Below, one piece after another: positions 42,647 through 52,320 of a DNA stretch of 64,000 nucleotides. The stretch spans positions 16,018 to 80,017 of the forward strand of contig JAEINS010000019.1 in the NCBI GenBank assembly GCA_016342755.1. The letters are read 5' to 3'. This DNA comes from Melioribacteraceae bacterium. Its GTDB lineage: Bacteria > Bacteroidota > Ignavibacteria > Ignavibacteriales > Melioribacteraceae. Below the pieces are notes generated by a model. It was not told the DNA's origin. It did no database searches and worked only from the letters and a program-made list of their open reading frames with translations. Positions within the stretch are counted from its first letter, which is position 1. Each line of letters begins with the position of its first letter. A program made the position numbers and the translations under genes.

Positions 42647-44146
42647 TTAATTCTTATCGTCTACTTTTATAACTAATATAGCGGCAATAAACATAGATAT
42701 TCCACCCAGCATGAGTGCATAAATAGCTTCGCCAGCGAATATGTTTTTCACAAAAAAGCCTAATATAGCGGCGGCTGTTATCTGAGGAATTACAATAAAG
42801 AAATTGAATATTCCCATATAAACTCCCATCTTGTGCGACGGGATAGATCCAGTAAGAATTGCATAAGGCATAGCCAAAATTGAAGCCCATGCTAATCCAA
42901 TTCCAAGTTCTGAAATTAAAAGTAAATTGGGATCTTTTATAACATAGAACGATAATAATCCAATTCCGCCGACAACTAAACTTATTGAATGAACTAGTTT
43001 TCTGCTTGTCCTGCTTGCAAGCCACATTATAAAAAATGCCATCACTGCGGCAAACCCATTATAAACAGACATAAGAACACCAACCCAGTCGGCACCTTCA
43101 TTATAAAGAGCTGATGAAGTATCTGTAGCTCCGTAAATGTGTCTGGTAACAGCAGAAGTTGTATATATCCACATTGCAAACAAAGCAAACCATGAAAAGA
43201 ATTGTACGTATGAAAGTTGAATCATGGTTTTAGGCATTTTATAAAGGTCGTTAAGTACTTCAACTAATCCATTTTCAGTTTTATTATTTTTTGTTAAAAG
43301 TCCGACGATAATCTGAACCGCTCCGAAAAGGATGATCCCGCCGAAAAAAGTACCAAGTCCGAAATCCATAAAAATGAAAAAGTAAAATAGAGCAAATAAA
43401 ATAATTCCGGTTAAAGACCAAATTATACCATTCTTAAAAAGCTTGTTTTCAGAAATTAGTTCATTATCAGAATTATTGCTATTCGGATCTGAATTCTCAT
43501 CTTGTGCGAACTGTTTAAGTTCTTCTGGCGAATATTCTTTAGAACTTATAACCGTCCATAATACAGCTAAAAAGAAAACAGCTCCTCCAATATAAAACGC
43601 AAGTTTAACCGACTCGGGTATTTCGCCTTCCGGTGCAGTATTACTAATGTTAAACCAGTTAGTCATCATCCATGGTAATGCGGAAGCAACAATTGCACCT
43701 ATGCCAATGAAAAAACTCTGCATCGAAAATCCTACTGTGCGCTGTTCGGATGGAAGCATATCGCCAACAAACGCGCGGAAAGGTTCCATAGATATATTTA
43801 TAGATGCATCCATTATCCAAAGCATTCCGGCAGCAACCCAAAGAACGGGCGAGTTTGGCATTATAAAAAGGGCAATAGATGCCAGAATTGCACCGGCAAG
43901 AAAATAAGGTCTTCTTCTTCCTAATCTATTCCAGGTTCTATCACTCATGTATCCTATAATTGGCTGTATAATTAGTCCGGTAACGGGAGCCGCAATCCAT
44001 AAAATAGGGATTTCATCAATGTTTGCACCAAGAGTTTCAAAAATTCTACTTACGTTTGCATTCTGAAGAGCAAATCCAAATTGAATTCCGAGAAATCCAA
44101 AACTCATATTCCATATTTGCCAAAAACTTAATTTTGATTTTTGCAT
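42647..44146 (-). CDS. MFS transporter, SLC45/sugar type
   Basis: 499 residues, about 12 membrane segments with a soluble charged loop near residue 215 (DENSDPNSNNSDN). The N-terminal FWQIWNMSFGFLGIQFGFALQNAN, PVTGLIIQPIIGYMSDRTWNRLGRRRPY (about 52-80, with the GRRRPY cytoplasmic motif) and SMEPFRAFVGDMLP near 120 are typical of the SLC45-like sucrose/maltose transporters of Bacteroidota. It probably imports a disaccharide with protons. No glycoside hydrolase is adjacent, so the sugar cannot be named. Confidence 0.85.
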   Translation of the reverse strand: MQKSKLSFWQIWNMSFGFLGIQFGFALQNANVSRIFETLGANIDEIPILWIAAPVTGLIIQPIIGYMSDRTWNRLGRRRPYFLAGAILASIALFIMPNSPVLWVAAGMLWIMDASINISMEPFRAFVGDMLPSEQRTVGFSMQSFFIGIGAIVASALPWMMTNWFNISNTAPEGEIPESVKLAFYIGGAVFFLAVLWTVISSKEYSPEELKQFAQDENSDPNSNNSDNELISENKLFKNGIIWSLTGIILFALFYFFIFMDFGLGTFFGGIILFGAVQIIVGLLTKNNKTENGLVEVLNDLYKMPKTMIQLSYVQFFSWFALFAMWIYTTSAVTRHIYGATDTSSALYNEGADWVGVLMSVYNGFAAVMAFFIMWLASRTSRKLVHSISLVVGGIGLLSFYVIKDPNLLLISELGIGLAWASILAMPYAILTGSIPSHKMGVYMGIFNFFIVIPQITAAAILGFFVKNIFAGEAIYALMLGGISMFIAAILVIKVDDKN

Positions 44147-44325
44147 TTTTTAATCCTTGTTAACACAGTTTTAAAACAATATTTATAACATAAAATGTAC
44201 CATTGTTAAAAGTTGAAAATATAGTGCTGAATTGTGAATTAAGATTTAGAACTTCTTAAAAGCAATAATATCCGCTTATTGTTTTTAATAAGGCAATAAC
44301 TTGTTAAATTTACTTTATAAAAAAT

Positions 44326-46173
44326 ATGAAAATTGACGAAATATTAAATATAGTTAGCTCTAAAGAGAATTCAGCATTCTTTTACACTTCTCAAAATAAT
44401 AGTGCCGGCAAATCAATATTATTTAATGGCAAAGCCGTAAAGATTGAATCATACAGATTAAGTGATATAGCTGAAGCATTGCACGAAGTTGAAGAGAAAG
44501 TAAAGAAAGGATTTATTGGATATGGTTTTATTTGTTATGAATCCGGTTATGCCTTCGAAAATACTCTTAGTGAATTAGTTGATGATAAGTTTATTAAACC
44601 TTTACTGAAATTTTGTTTTTTTGATAAAAAAGATGTTTCGTTTTTTAGTAAGAATGATATTGACTTTTCAAACGCTCCCGATATTTTAAGAAATCTGAAA
44701 TATGATATTTCGGATTTTAAATTAAGTACTTCTCAAAAAAAATATACTGAAGATATTAAGAAGATTAAGAGAGAGATAGCTGAGGGAAATACTTATCAGG
44801 TTAATTATACCGCAAATAGTCAGTTCGTTTTTAATGGTAACACTAGCCACTTATTTCTTCACCTTTTGTTTAATCAATCGGCATCCTATTGTGCTTTTAT
44901 AAACAATGAAGATGAGATGATTTTATCGGCTTCACCAGAACTGTTTTTCCACCAGTCTGGCAGCACAATTATTACACGACCAATGAAAGGAACCATTAAA
45001 AGAGGGAAATGTTTAGAAGAAGACTTTAAACGGAAAGTTGAATTAGAAGAAAGCAGTAAAAATAAAGCAGAAAATATTATGATTGTTGATCTGCTTAGAA
45101 ATGATTTTGGACGGATATCAAAATTCAATAAAGTGTTGGCTGAAAATATTTTTAGAATTGAAAAATATGAATCTCTTTATCAAATGACATCTACAGTAAA
45201 AGGGGAGCTGCAAGACAAAAGCCTAAAATCTATTTTTGAAAATACTTTCCCTTGCGGATCAATTACCGGAGCTCCTAAAATTAGTACAATGAAAATTATA
45301 CGCAAATTAGAAAATCGTGACAGAGGTATTTATACCGGAGCAATTGGAATTACAGATGCTGAAAGTTCCCATTTTAACGTTGCTATCCGTACTATCAAAA
45401 TTAATATAAACGGCTTGGGAGAAATGGGTATTGGCAGCGGTGTTATTTGGGATAGTGATCCATTAGAGGAATATGAGGAAGCAAAATTAAAAGCGAAATT
45501 TCTTACTTCTCCTAACAGTTATTTCGAAATATTTGAATCTATGCTTTTGGAAAACGGGACAGTTTTTTTACTTGAGAAACACATAGAGAGACTTAAAGAT
45601 ACGGCTGATTATTTTTTATTCAGATTTGAAGAAAAAAAAATTATTGATGCAATAAACAAGAAAATCAATTCTCTTAATGGCGGAAGTAAATATAAATTAA
45701 AACTGATTCTCAATAAGTGGGGACTAATAAATATCGAGTCATCACCTATATTGGTAAATATGAGTGGGGTTAAAGTACTACTGTCAGACAAAAGAACAGA
45801 TTCGGATAACAAGTTTCAATATTTCAAAACTACAAATCGCCAATTATATAATGGCGAATTTCAGTTAGCCAAATTGAATAATTACGATGAAGTGATTTTC
45901 CTGAATGAAAAAGGAGAAGTAGCAGAAGGCAGTTTTACAAATATATTTATCAAACAAGAAAATGGTGTTTTTACCCCTCAAATTTCTTCGGGTATTCTTA
46001 ATGGAGTATTCAGAAAATTTTTGCTTGAACAAAATAAAACGTATTCAGAAAAAGTTCTTACAATTGATGACTTGAGATCAGCTAAAGAAATATTTTTAAC
46101 AAACTCAGTTAGAAAAACCATCTCTGTTAGCGAACTTAAAATTTCTGACCAAGAAATACTCATATATAGCTAA
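44326..46173 (+). CDS. pabB: Fused aminodeoxychorismate synthase component I and aminodeoxychorismate lyase
   Basis: 615 residues. The N-terminal part (about 1-400) is PabB: GNTYQVNYT near residue 155, SASPELFF near 202, TRPMKGTIKRG near 219, NIMIVDLLRNDFGRIS near 248 and FPCGSITGAPK near 308, the chorismate-binding core. The C-terminal ~200 residues are a class IV PLP aminotransferase-fold lyase (PabC): LLEKHIERLKDTADYF near 410 and DEVIFLNEKGEVAEGSFTNIFI near 525. Together they would convert chorismate to p-aminobenzoate for folate, with a PabA glutaminase supplied elsewhere. A possible promoter is TTG at 44279-44281 and TAAATTTA at 44305-44312, with a long spacer. Confidence 0.93.
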   Translation: MKIDEILNIVSSKENSAFFYTSQNNSAGKSILFNGKAVKIESYRLSDIAEALHEVEEKVKKGFIGYGFICYESGYAFENTLSELVDDKFIKPLLKFCFFDKKDVSFFSKNDIDFSNAPDILRNLKYDISDFKLSTSQKKYTEDIKKIKREIAEGNTYQVNYTANSQFVFNGNTSHLFLHLLFNQSASYCAFINNEDEMILSASPELFFHQSGSTIITRPMKGTIKRGKCLEEDFKRKVELEESSKNKAENIMIVDLLRNDFGRISKFNKVLAENIFRIEKYESLYQMTSTVKGELQDKSLKSIFENTFPCGSITGAPKISTMKIIRKLENRDRGIYTGAIGITDAESSHFNVAIRTIKININGLGEMGIGSGVIWDSDPLEEYEEAKLKAKFLTSPNSYFEIFESMLLENGTVFLLEKHIERLKDTADYFLFRFEEKKIIDAINKKINSLNGGSKYKLKLILNKWGLINIESSPILVNMSGVKVLLSDKRTDSDNKFQYFKTTNRQLYNGEFQLAKLNNYDEVIFLNEKGEVAEGSFTNIFIKQENGVFTPQISSGILNGVFRKFLLEQNKTYSEKVLTIDDLRSAKEIFLTNSVRKTISVSELKISDQEILIYS

Positions 46174-46251
46174 ATGTTTAAATAAACTGGATTAGTTAAA
46201 GATTGTTATCTTAAATTTTCATATCTTTTAAAAAAAATTATTTTAATCTTT

Positions 46252-47292
46252 ATGGCACATAATCAAGATACAACCGATAGAAAAATAGATCATATTCGTT
46301 TATGTCTGAACGAAGATGTCGCTTTTAAAAACAAAAGCAACGGTTTCGATAAATATAGTTTTGAACATGATGCTTCCACGGAAGTTGATATTCATAGTAT
46401 AGATCTGGAAACGGATTTCTTTGGAAAGACAATTGATCTTCCGTTCATGATTTCGTCTATGACTGGCGGTGCTAATGGAAGTTTTAAAATAAATGAGGAT
46501 CTTGCTGTTGTTGCCAATAAATTAAATATTCCAATTGGTGTCGGAAGTCAGAGACAAGCACTGGAAAATAAGTTTCATCACGATTCTTATAAAATAATAA
46601 AAGAAGTGTCCGGCAAAGTTCCAATTATTGCTAATATAGGAGCTGCGCAGGTTGCAAAAGGTTTAGCCAAAAAAGAAATTGATCTGATATTAAACATAAT
46701 TGAAGCGGATGCCCTTATCATTCATCTTAATCCGCTGCAAGAATTAATTCAAAAAGACGGGAATATATATTTCAAAGGGTTGGCCGATGAAATTGAAAAT
46801 TTAGTTAAGGAAATTGAAATCCCGATTGTTATAAAAGAAGTCGGTTCCGGAATTAGTAAAAGTGTTGCTAATAAATTCTTAAATATTGGTGTAAAAGGAA
46901 TTGATGTTGCCGGAGCAGGCGGAACCAGCTGGGCGGGAGTTGAATATTTACGAAACGGTAAGAAGGAAACGCCTTATTGGGATTGGGGTTTGCCAACTTC
47001 GTATTGTTTAAGAAAGGTTAGAGAGCTAAAAGTTGAATTCGATTTTATGTTAATCGGTTCTGGCGGTGTTAATTCGGGAACTGAAATTGCAAAAGCAATT
47101 GCGTTGGGAGCCGATGTTACCGCCTCAGCAAGGATTGTTTTAAAAACTTTGGCTGAAACCGGAGTTGACAAAACTGTGTTATTAATTGAGAATTGGTTTA
47201 AAACTCTTAAAGAAATAATGTACTTAACAGGCTGCCAGACTCTTAAAGAATTTAAAAATGTGAATATGATAAAAAGTGGAGATATATATTGA
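46252..47292 (+). CDS. fni: Type 2 isopentenyl-diphosphate delta-isomerase
   Basis: 346 residues. FMN-dependent enzyme interconverting IPP and DMAPP. Visible are RKIDHIRLCLNEDV at the N terminus, FMISSMTGGANG near residue 66, GSQRQAL near 100, NIGAAQ near 128, HLNPLQELIQKDGN near 160, KEVGSGIS near 200, and GAGGTSWAGVE near 222. All are typical of the type 2 family. Its stop overlaps the polyprenyl synthase start by 4 nt. It thus supplies DMAPP directly to the prenyl chain elongation gene in the same operon. Confidence 0.95.
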   Translation: MAHNQDTTDRKIDHIRLCLNEDVAFKNKSNGFDKYSFEHDASTEVDIHSIDLETDFFGKTIDLPFMISSMTGGANGSFKINEDLAVVANKLNIPIGVGSQRQALENKFHHDSYKIIKEVSGKVPIIANIGAAQVAKGLAKKEIDLILNIIEADALIIHLNPLQELIQKDGNIYFKGLADEIENLVKEIEIPIVIKEVGSGISKSVANKFLNIGVKGIDVAGAGGTSWAGVEYLRNGKKETPYWDWGLPTSYCLRKVRELKVEFDFMLIGSGGVNSGTEIAKAIALGADVTASARIVLKTLAETGVDKTVLLIENWFKTLKEIMYLTGCQTLKEFKNVNMIKSGDIY

Positions 47293-48284
47293 GCCTGAAT
47301 AAAAAAGATAAGTTTTTAGTTAAGCTTGAAAAGGAAGTTATAAAATTAGACAAAAAGTTTTCGAAGTTATTAGAAAAGAAAAAACCGGTTTCTTTGTATG
47401 AGCCTTGTAATTATATATTATCGAGCGGTGGAAAAAGATTACGACCTTATTTGCTTTTGGTTGCGGCTAAATCTGTTGGCGGTGAATTTAAGAACGCTTA
47501 TAATGCGGCAATGGCGGTTGAGATACTGCATAATTTTACATTAGTCCATGATGATATTATGGATAATGCCGATAAAAGAAGAGGCAGAACAACACTTCAT
47601 GTTAGAAATGATCTAAGTACAGCAATACTTGCCGGCGATACTCTGTTTGCGGTAGCTTATGAAAGTCTTCTTAAAGATTGTAATGAAAATCATAAAGAAG
47701 TAGTTTCAACTTTTACTGATTGCATTATAAAAGTTTGTGAAGGACAAAGTTTAGATAAAGAATTTGAAATCAGGAAAGATGTAAATCTATCAGAATATAA
47801 AACAATGATACATGATAAAACTGCCGCATTGTTAGAAGCTTCATGTTCTATTGGTGCTCAAATTGCAAACGGAACTAAAGAAGAGGTAAAGGCTCTTTCT
47901 CAATTCGGTAAAAATTTAGGTTTAGCTTTTCAAATTCAGGATGATCTCTTAGATATAATGGGCAATGAAGAGGAGTTTGGCAAGAGTGTAGGAATTGATT
48001 TAGTTGATGGTAAAAAGACATTTCTATTTTTAACAGCTCTTGAAAAAGCGAAAGATGATGATCTGGAACTGTTAAAAAAACTTGTAAATAATAACGGAAT
48101 AAAGAAAAATCAGATAAAAAAATATAAAAATTTATATATTAAGCTGAAGATTATTGAAATTGCTGAAAAAGAGATTAAGAATTACACAAACAAAGCTCTT
48201 AATTCTCTAAATATTCTAAAAGATTCTGAAGCAAAAAATACATTAATATGGTTGGCAAATTTTTTAATTAAAAGAAGCAAATAA
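47289..48284 (+). CDS. Polyprenyl (geranylgeranyl/farnesyl-type) diphosphate synthase
   Basis: 331 residues from TTG 47289, in a 4-nt overlap with fni (TTGA). It condenses IPP onto allylic diphosphates. The two aspartate motifs are DDIMD (in LVHDDIMDNADKRRGRTTLH, near residue 91) and DDLLD (in FQIQDDLLDIMG, near 219). SSGGKRLRPYLLL near 50 is the IPP-binding segment. Chain length is not certain: no bulky pair directly precedes the first motif (EILHNFTLVHDD), so products from C15 up to long chains are possible. HPr starts on its last stop base. Confidence 0.92.
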   Translation: MSLNKKDKFLVKLEKEVIKLDKKFSKLLEKKKPVSLYEPCNYILSSGGKRLRPYLLLVAAKSVGGEFKNAYNAAMAVEILHNFTLVHDDIMDNADKRRGRTTLHVRNDLSTAILAGDTLFAVAYESLLKDCNENHKEVVSTFTDCIIKVCEGQSLDKEFEIRKDVNLSEYKTMIHDKTAALLEASCSIGAQIANGTKEEVKALSQFGKNLGLAFQIQDDLLDIMGNEEEFGKSVGIDLVDGKKTFLFLTALEKAKDDDLELLKKLVNNNGIKKNQIKKYKNLYIKLKIIEIAEKEIKNYTNKALNSLNILKDSEAKNTLIWLANFLIKRSK

Positions 48285-48550
48285 TGATAGAAACTACTGT
48301 AAAAATTATAAATAACGCTGGTATGCATACAAGACCTGCAGCAACAATTGTAAAACATGCTGCTAAATTTCAATGCGAATTTTTTATTTCTAAAGATGGA
48401 TTTAATATAAACGGGAAAAGTATTATTGGAGTAATGACTTTGGCAGCCGAAAAAGGTTCGGAAGTTACTCTTACTTTTGAAGGTCCTGATGAAAAAGAGG
48501 CTTCTGAAATTATACTGGATTTCTTTAATAGAGGATTTGACGAACTGTGA
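48284..48550 (+). CDS. ptsH: Phosphocarrier protein HPr
   Basis: 88 residues. It carries a phosphoryl group from enzyme I to PTS targets. The active-site His15 is in NAGMHTRPAA and the regulatory Ser46 is in NGKSIIGVM, the site phosphorylated by HPr kinase in Firmicutes and many others. Its ATG shares a base with the stop of the polyprenyl synthase, and it overlaps enzyme I by 4 nt, so translation is coupled across isoprenoid and PTS genes. No EII transporter genes are in the window, which suggests a regulatory phosphorelay role. Confidence 0.95.
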   Translation: MIETTVKIINNAGMHTRPAATIVKHAAKFQCEFFISKDGFNINGKSIIGVMTLAAEKGSEVTLTFEGPDEKEASEIILDFFNRGFDEL

Positions 48551-50301
48551 GTATTGAAACAAAATCTGAATTGATTTTAAAAGGAATTGCTGCCGCACCC
48601 GGCATTTCAATTTCTAAGGCTTATCTGTACAAAAAAGAAGTTGAAAGCGCGAATAACGAAAAAGTTGAAGATGTTGATGAAGCTCTGGAGAATTTTGAAT
48701 TTGCCAGGGAAAAATCGAAAAAAGAACTAAACAAAGTTCTAAGTCTTGCAGTTGATAAACTGGGTAAAAAACGGGGAGCAATTTTTGAAGCTCAGATTAT
48801 GATTCTCGATGATCCGTTTTTAATAGATAAGATAAAAAATAGAATTTCCGCGGAAAAAATAAACCCTGAATATATTGTAGATAATGAGATTTCTAAATAT
48901 CAAAAAATATTGAACGATTCTGATGAATCCTATATGAAAGAACGTTCCAGAGATATAGAAGATATTAAATACCGGATTATTAGAAATCTGAAAAAGAAAA
49001 AGTGGAAATCACGAATTGATAGTGAAGTTGTTGTAGTAACCGAGTCTCTAACTCCGGCAGATACAATTTTATTCTCTCGTGAAAACGTTTCAGGATATGT
49101 AACAAATTTTGGCGGATTAACTTCGCACGCTGCCATTTTAGCAAGGTCTTTAAGTATTCCGGCTGTTCTGGGTGTTCATGATGCAACTTCACAGATTGAA
49201 CCTGAAGATATAGTTGTAATTGACGGTTTTCACGGTTTGGTTTATGTAAATCCTACTGAGGAAAGATTAGAGCATTTTAGAGAGAGAATTAAAAAACTTG
49301 AACTTTTTGATAAAGAGTTAGACAAACTTAAAAAGGTTAAAGCTGTTACAAAAGATGGCAGAAGAATAAATATTCATGGCAACTTAGATCTTCGTGAAGA
49401 ACTTGAATTGATGATTAGTAATGGTGCCGAAGGTATTGGTTTAGTAAGAACTGAACAAATAACCGAGGAATATGAAGAATTTCCAGGCGAAGAAGAGCAG
49501 TTGAAAATTTATAATGCTTTAGCTGAAAAATTGTATCCTAAAACTATGACCATAAGAGTTCTTGATATTGGCGGAGATAAAGTTTTACCTGTTGATGTTA
49601 AAGAGCCTAACCCGTTTTTAGGCTGGAGAGGAATTCGTTTTCTCGAGGATAATGTGCCATTATTCAAAACCCAGATTCGTGCGATTTTAAGAGCTAGTAA
49701 TCATAAGAATATTAGACTAATGATACCGATGATTACCTCGATGGAAGAAATTATAAATACAAAAAATCTGATTGAACTGTGTAAAAAAGAATTAAAAAAG
49801 GAAGGTCTTCAGTTTGATGAAGATATAAAAATCGGGATAATGATTGAAGTGCCGTCTGCTGCTGTTATGGCTAAGGAATATGCATCCGAGGTGGATTTTA
49901 TAAGCATCGGGACAAATGATTTAATTCAGTATTTATTAGCGGTTGATAGAGGTAATGATATTGTACAAAAATTATATCAGGAATTTCATCCGGCGGTAAT
50001 TAGAGTTCTTAACAATATTATTAATGATGTGAAAATAGAAAGCAAGATTGATGTCTCTATATGTGGCGAAATGGCTGCCGATCCGCTTGCAGTGCCATTA
50101 TTAGTAGGGATTGGACTCGATACTTTAAGTGTATCGGCTGCCGCAATTCCTCAGACAAAAAAGATTATTAGAAGTCTAAATTATTCCGAAGTTCGTTTGC
50201 TGGCTGAAGAGTGTTTAAGCTTACGGACTGAAAATGAGATAAAAGAAAAAGTTAAAAAATTCTATAACGAAAAATTAATTGATTGTACGGTGCAATATTG
50301 A
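48547..50301 (+). CDS. ptsI: PTS enzyme I (phosphoenolpyruvate-protein phosphotransferase)
   Basis: 584 residues from GTG 48547 (GTGA overlap with ptsH). It autophosphorylates with PEP and passes phosphate to HPr. The phospho-accepting His194 is in GGLTSHAAILARSLSIPAV, the PEP-binding region includes GIGLVRTEQ near residue 298, RVLDIGGDK near 337 and NPFLGWRGIR near 355, and the catalytic Cys is in DVSICGEMAADP near 505. It is full length compared with the ~575-residue norm. With HPr alone it may control carbon or redox-linked regulators rather than sugar import. Confidence 0.96.
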   Translation: MSIETKSELILKGIAAAPGISISKAYLYKKEVESANNEKVEDVDEALENFEFAREKSKKELNKVLSLAVDKLGKKRGAIFEAQIMILDDPFLIDKIKNRISAEKINPEYIVDNEISKYQKILNDSDESYMKERSRDIEDIKYRIIRNLKKKKWKSRIDSEVVVVTESLTPADTILFSRENVSGYVTNFGGLTSHAAILARSLSIPAVLGVHDATSQIEPEDIVVIDGFHGLVYVNPTEERLEHFRERIKKLELFDKELDKLKKVKAVTKDGRRINIHGNLDLREELELMISNGAEGIGLVRTEQITEEYEEFPGEEEQLKIYNALAEKLYPKTMTIRVLDIGGDKVLPVDVKEPNPFLGWRGIRFLEDNVPLFKTQIRAILRASNHKNIRLMIPMITSMEEIINTKNLIELCKKELKKEGLQFDEDIKIGIMIEVPSAAVMAKEYASEVDFISIGTNDLIQYLLAVDRGNDIVQKLYQEFHPAVIRVLNNIINDVKIESKIDVSICGEMAADPLAVPLLVGIGLDTLSVSAAAIPQTKKIIRSLNYSEVRLLAEECLSLRTENEIKEKVKKFYNEKLIDCTVQY

Positions 50302-50384
50302 TTAGTAGTTAATTTATTAAAACTTTTTCTGCCTGCCTAGTTAGGTTAATGTATAATAATTGTTCAAAAATTTTAGGGGTAAAC

Positions 50385-51173
50385 ATGAAGTGTCATGAAG
50401 TTGATTATGAATTAATTGGTGATGATTTACAACTTGTTGAGGTTGAGTTAGATCCGGGCGAAACTGTAATTGCAGAAGCCGGCGCAATGAATTACATGGA
50501 AGAAGGAATTTCATTCGAGTCTAAAATGGGTGACGGTTCTGATCCGGATCAAGGTGTGTTTGGGAAATTATTAAGTGTTGGTAAAAGAGTTTTAACCGGT
50601 GAGTCAATTTTCATGACTCATTTTTCGAATACTGGTCATGGTAAACGCAAAGTAGCTTTTGCTGCTCCGTATCCAGGTAAAATTATTCCAATAGATCTTT
50701 CTACAATCAATAACGAATTGATCTGCCAAAAGGATGCATTTTTATGCGCTGCTCACGGAACTGAAATTGGAATTACATTTACAAAACGATTAGGCGCAGG
50801 CTTCTTTGGTGGTGAAGGATTTATTCTTCAGAGATTAAGAGGAGACGGAATGTCGTTTATACATGTTGGAGGAACTGTAATTAAAAAAGAATTAAATAAT
50901 GAAACTCTTCGTGTTGATACCGGATGTTTAGCCGCGTTTACAAACGGAATAGATTATTCTATTGAAAAAGCCGGGAATCTTAAATCGATGTTTTTTGGTG
51001 GTGAAGGTTTATTTTTAGCTACTTTAAAAGGAACCGGAACTGTTTATCTGCAAAGTCTGCCTTTCTCAAGAATGGCCGATAGAATCTTACAGCACGCTCC
51101 GTCAAATGGCGGATCAAGAAAAGGTGAAGGTTCAATCCTTGGATCAATTGGCGATTTGATTGACGGTGATTAG
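50385..51173 (+). CDS. AIM24 / TIGR00266-family protein
   Basis: 262 residues from ATG 50385 (AGGGG at 50375-50379); the in-frame ATG at 50349 adds a leader without support. Beta-rich family with [26 protein letters not shown] near residue 15, [16 protein letters not shown] near 145, and [33 protein letters not shown] near 205. The family is widespread, related to mitochondrial Aim24, and lacks an agreed function. The C terminus is Gly/Ser rich. It lies 83 bp after ptsI and is followed by a strong hairpin. Confidence 0.88.
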   Translation: MKCHEVDYELIGDDLQLVEVELDPGETVIAEAGAMNYMEEGISFESKMGDGSDPDQGVFGKLLSVGKRVLTGESIFMTHFSNTGHGKRKVAFAAPYPGKIIPIDLSTINNELICQKDAFLCAAHGTEIGITFTKRLGAGFFGGEGFILQRLRGDGMSFIHVGGTVIKKELNNETLRVDTGCLAAFTNGIDYSIEKAGNLKSMFFGGEGLFLATLKGTGTVYLQSLPFSRMADRILQHAPSNGGSRKGEGSILGSIGDLIDGD

Positions 51174-51180
51174 TATTATT

Positions 51181-51214
51181 ATAATCCCGGCTTTTCGAAA
51201 AAAGTCGGGATTAT
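51181..51214. terminator. Hairpin after the AIM24-family gene
   Basis: A 15-bp stem with one G-U (ATAATCCCGGCTTTT at 51181-51195; complement at 51200-51214) and tetraloop CGAA. There is no immediate T-run, but TTTTTT occurs 11 bp further on. It can work on either strand. Confidence 0.7.
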
Positions 51215-51279
51215 GTTATGAAGATTTTTTATTAAACTTTTATATGGCATCCATGTAAAAATTGATTTGATTCTGGTTT

Positions 51280-51303
51280 TACCCCTGACTTAAGTCGTGG
51301 GTA
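51280..51303. repeat. REP-like hairpin related to 42602-42625
   Basis: TACCCCTGACTT with AAGTCGTGGGTA, an imperfect 24-bp palindrome sharing the CGTGGGT core with the repeat at 42602. It lies between the AIM24-family gene and the convergent lipoprotein gene. Confidence 0.5.
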
Positions 51304-51323
51304 ATCAGAGAAGTAATAGTTAT

Positions 51324-52118
51324 CTATAACTTAATTCTAACAGAATGTTCAAATTGTGACTTCATATCCTGGTTATTTGTACCACCAATTTTATCGCCGC
51401 CGCCTCTTCGACCGCCACCTTGTTTACCCATTCCTCTGCCGCGACCGCCCTGATCTCCGCCCATTTTCATTCCTGCACCATTTTCAGATTTTTCTATTTC
51501 GGTTGTTTCAAATCCAATTTCTACAATTTCACCGGAAGAAGCATCCAATACAAACGGAACATTATTATTATTTGTGGTAGGTATTTTTAACTCATATATA
51601 AGCTGCCCGGTAGTGTATTGCATACATAAATCAATTCCAATATTATTATGAACAGGATAAGAATAGAGAGGGAATTCCTTTTCGTTTATAATCAGAAATT
51701 CATTCTTGTGTGATAACGCATTATTTATAAATTCCGGCTGATCATTATCTTTCGATTTTTTCAAATTAAAATCATGTATCATGTTTTTATCAGGCAACTC
51801 ATTAATTGGAAATCTTAGTCCAAATTTATCAGAGCCGTTTTCTGCTTCGAACCAAACAGTAAAACCCATCCTGACAATTTTATTTATTGTGCTTCTATCC
51901 GAAGTTATAAAAATTAAATTTAGGAACTTATCATTGTTTGTAACACCCAATCCGTAATTGCCATCTTCCTGATAATAGATTTTATCTTTCCAGTCGTTTC
52001 TATTCCCGTCAATATCAATTTTAAGATTATTAAATCCGCTGTTTATAATTTTTGATCCTGAACAGCTTGTAATTAATAATAACAAGCCAGCCGCAATAAA
52101 TATACTTTTTATCTTCAT
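51324..52118 (-). CDS. Lipoprotein with CBM9/DOMON-like N-terminal domain and Gly/Arg-rich tail
   Basis: 264 residues from the ATG at 52118, which gives a lipoprotein signal (MKIKSIFIAAGLLLLITSC); a longer frame adds eleven unlikely residues. After the lipid Cys, LKIDIDGNRNDWKDKIYY resembles the opening of CBM9-like sandwich domains found in many Bacteroidota surface proteins. Near residue 225 it becomes glycine/arginine/lysine rich (GGDQGGRGRGMG and similar) before ending EHSVRIKL. The low-complexity tail is unusual for a lipoprotein and could bind nucleic acid or polyanions, which is a guess. Function unknown. Confidence 0.75.
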   Translation of the reverse strand: MKIKSIFIAAGLLLLITSCSGSKIINSGFNNLKIDIDGNRNDWKDKIYYQEDGNYGLGVTNNDKFLNLIFITSDRSTINKIVRMGFTVWFEAENGSDKFGLRFPINELPDKNMIHDFNLKKSKDNDQPEFINNALSHKNEFLIINEKEFPLYSYPVHNNIGIDLCMQYTTGQLIYELKIPTTNNNNVPFVLDASSGEIVEIGFETTEIEKSENGAGMKMGGDQGGRGRGMGKQGGGRRGGGDKIGGTNNQDMKSQFEHSVRIKL

Positions 52119-52320
52119 ATTTGTTAATCCCGCATAAAATTCAAAAAACAATATATTGAAATCTTAAATAAGTTCATTCAATATCAGTTTAGACAATAAT
52201 AACTCTTTAATTATTCCCGATATTAAATAAATTATAAAATGATAGAGCTAGAATTATCTGTTTGGTTTTTAATACTTCCTTTATATTCTTATCTTTACAA
52301 TCCAATTAAATCTAAGTGAA

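Noticed and set aside
48182..48610. A 142-codon minus-strand frame across the polyprenyl synthase and HPr genes
   Set aside because: It is antisense to the junction of three well-supported overlapping genes, is rich in Phe/Ser from reversed Lys/Glu codons, and has no family resemblance.
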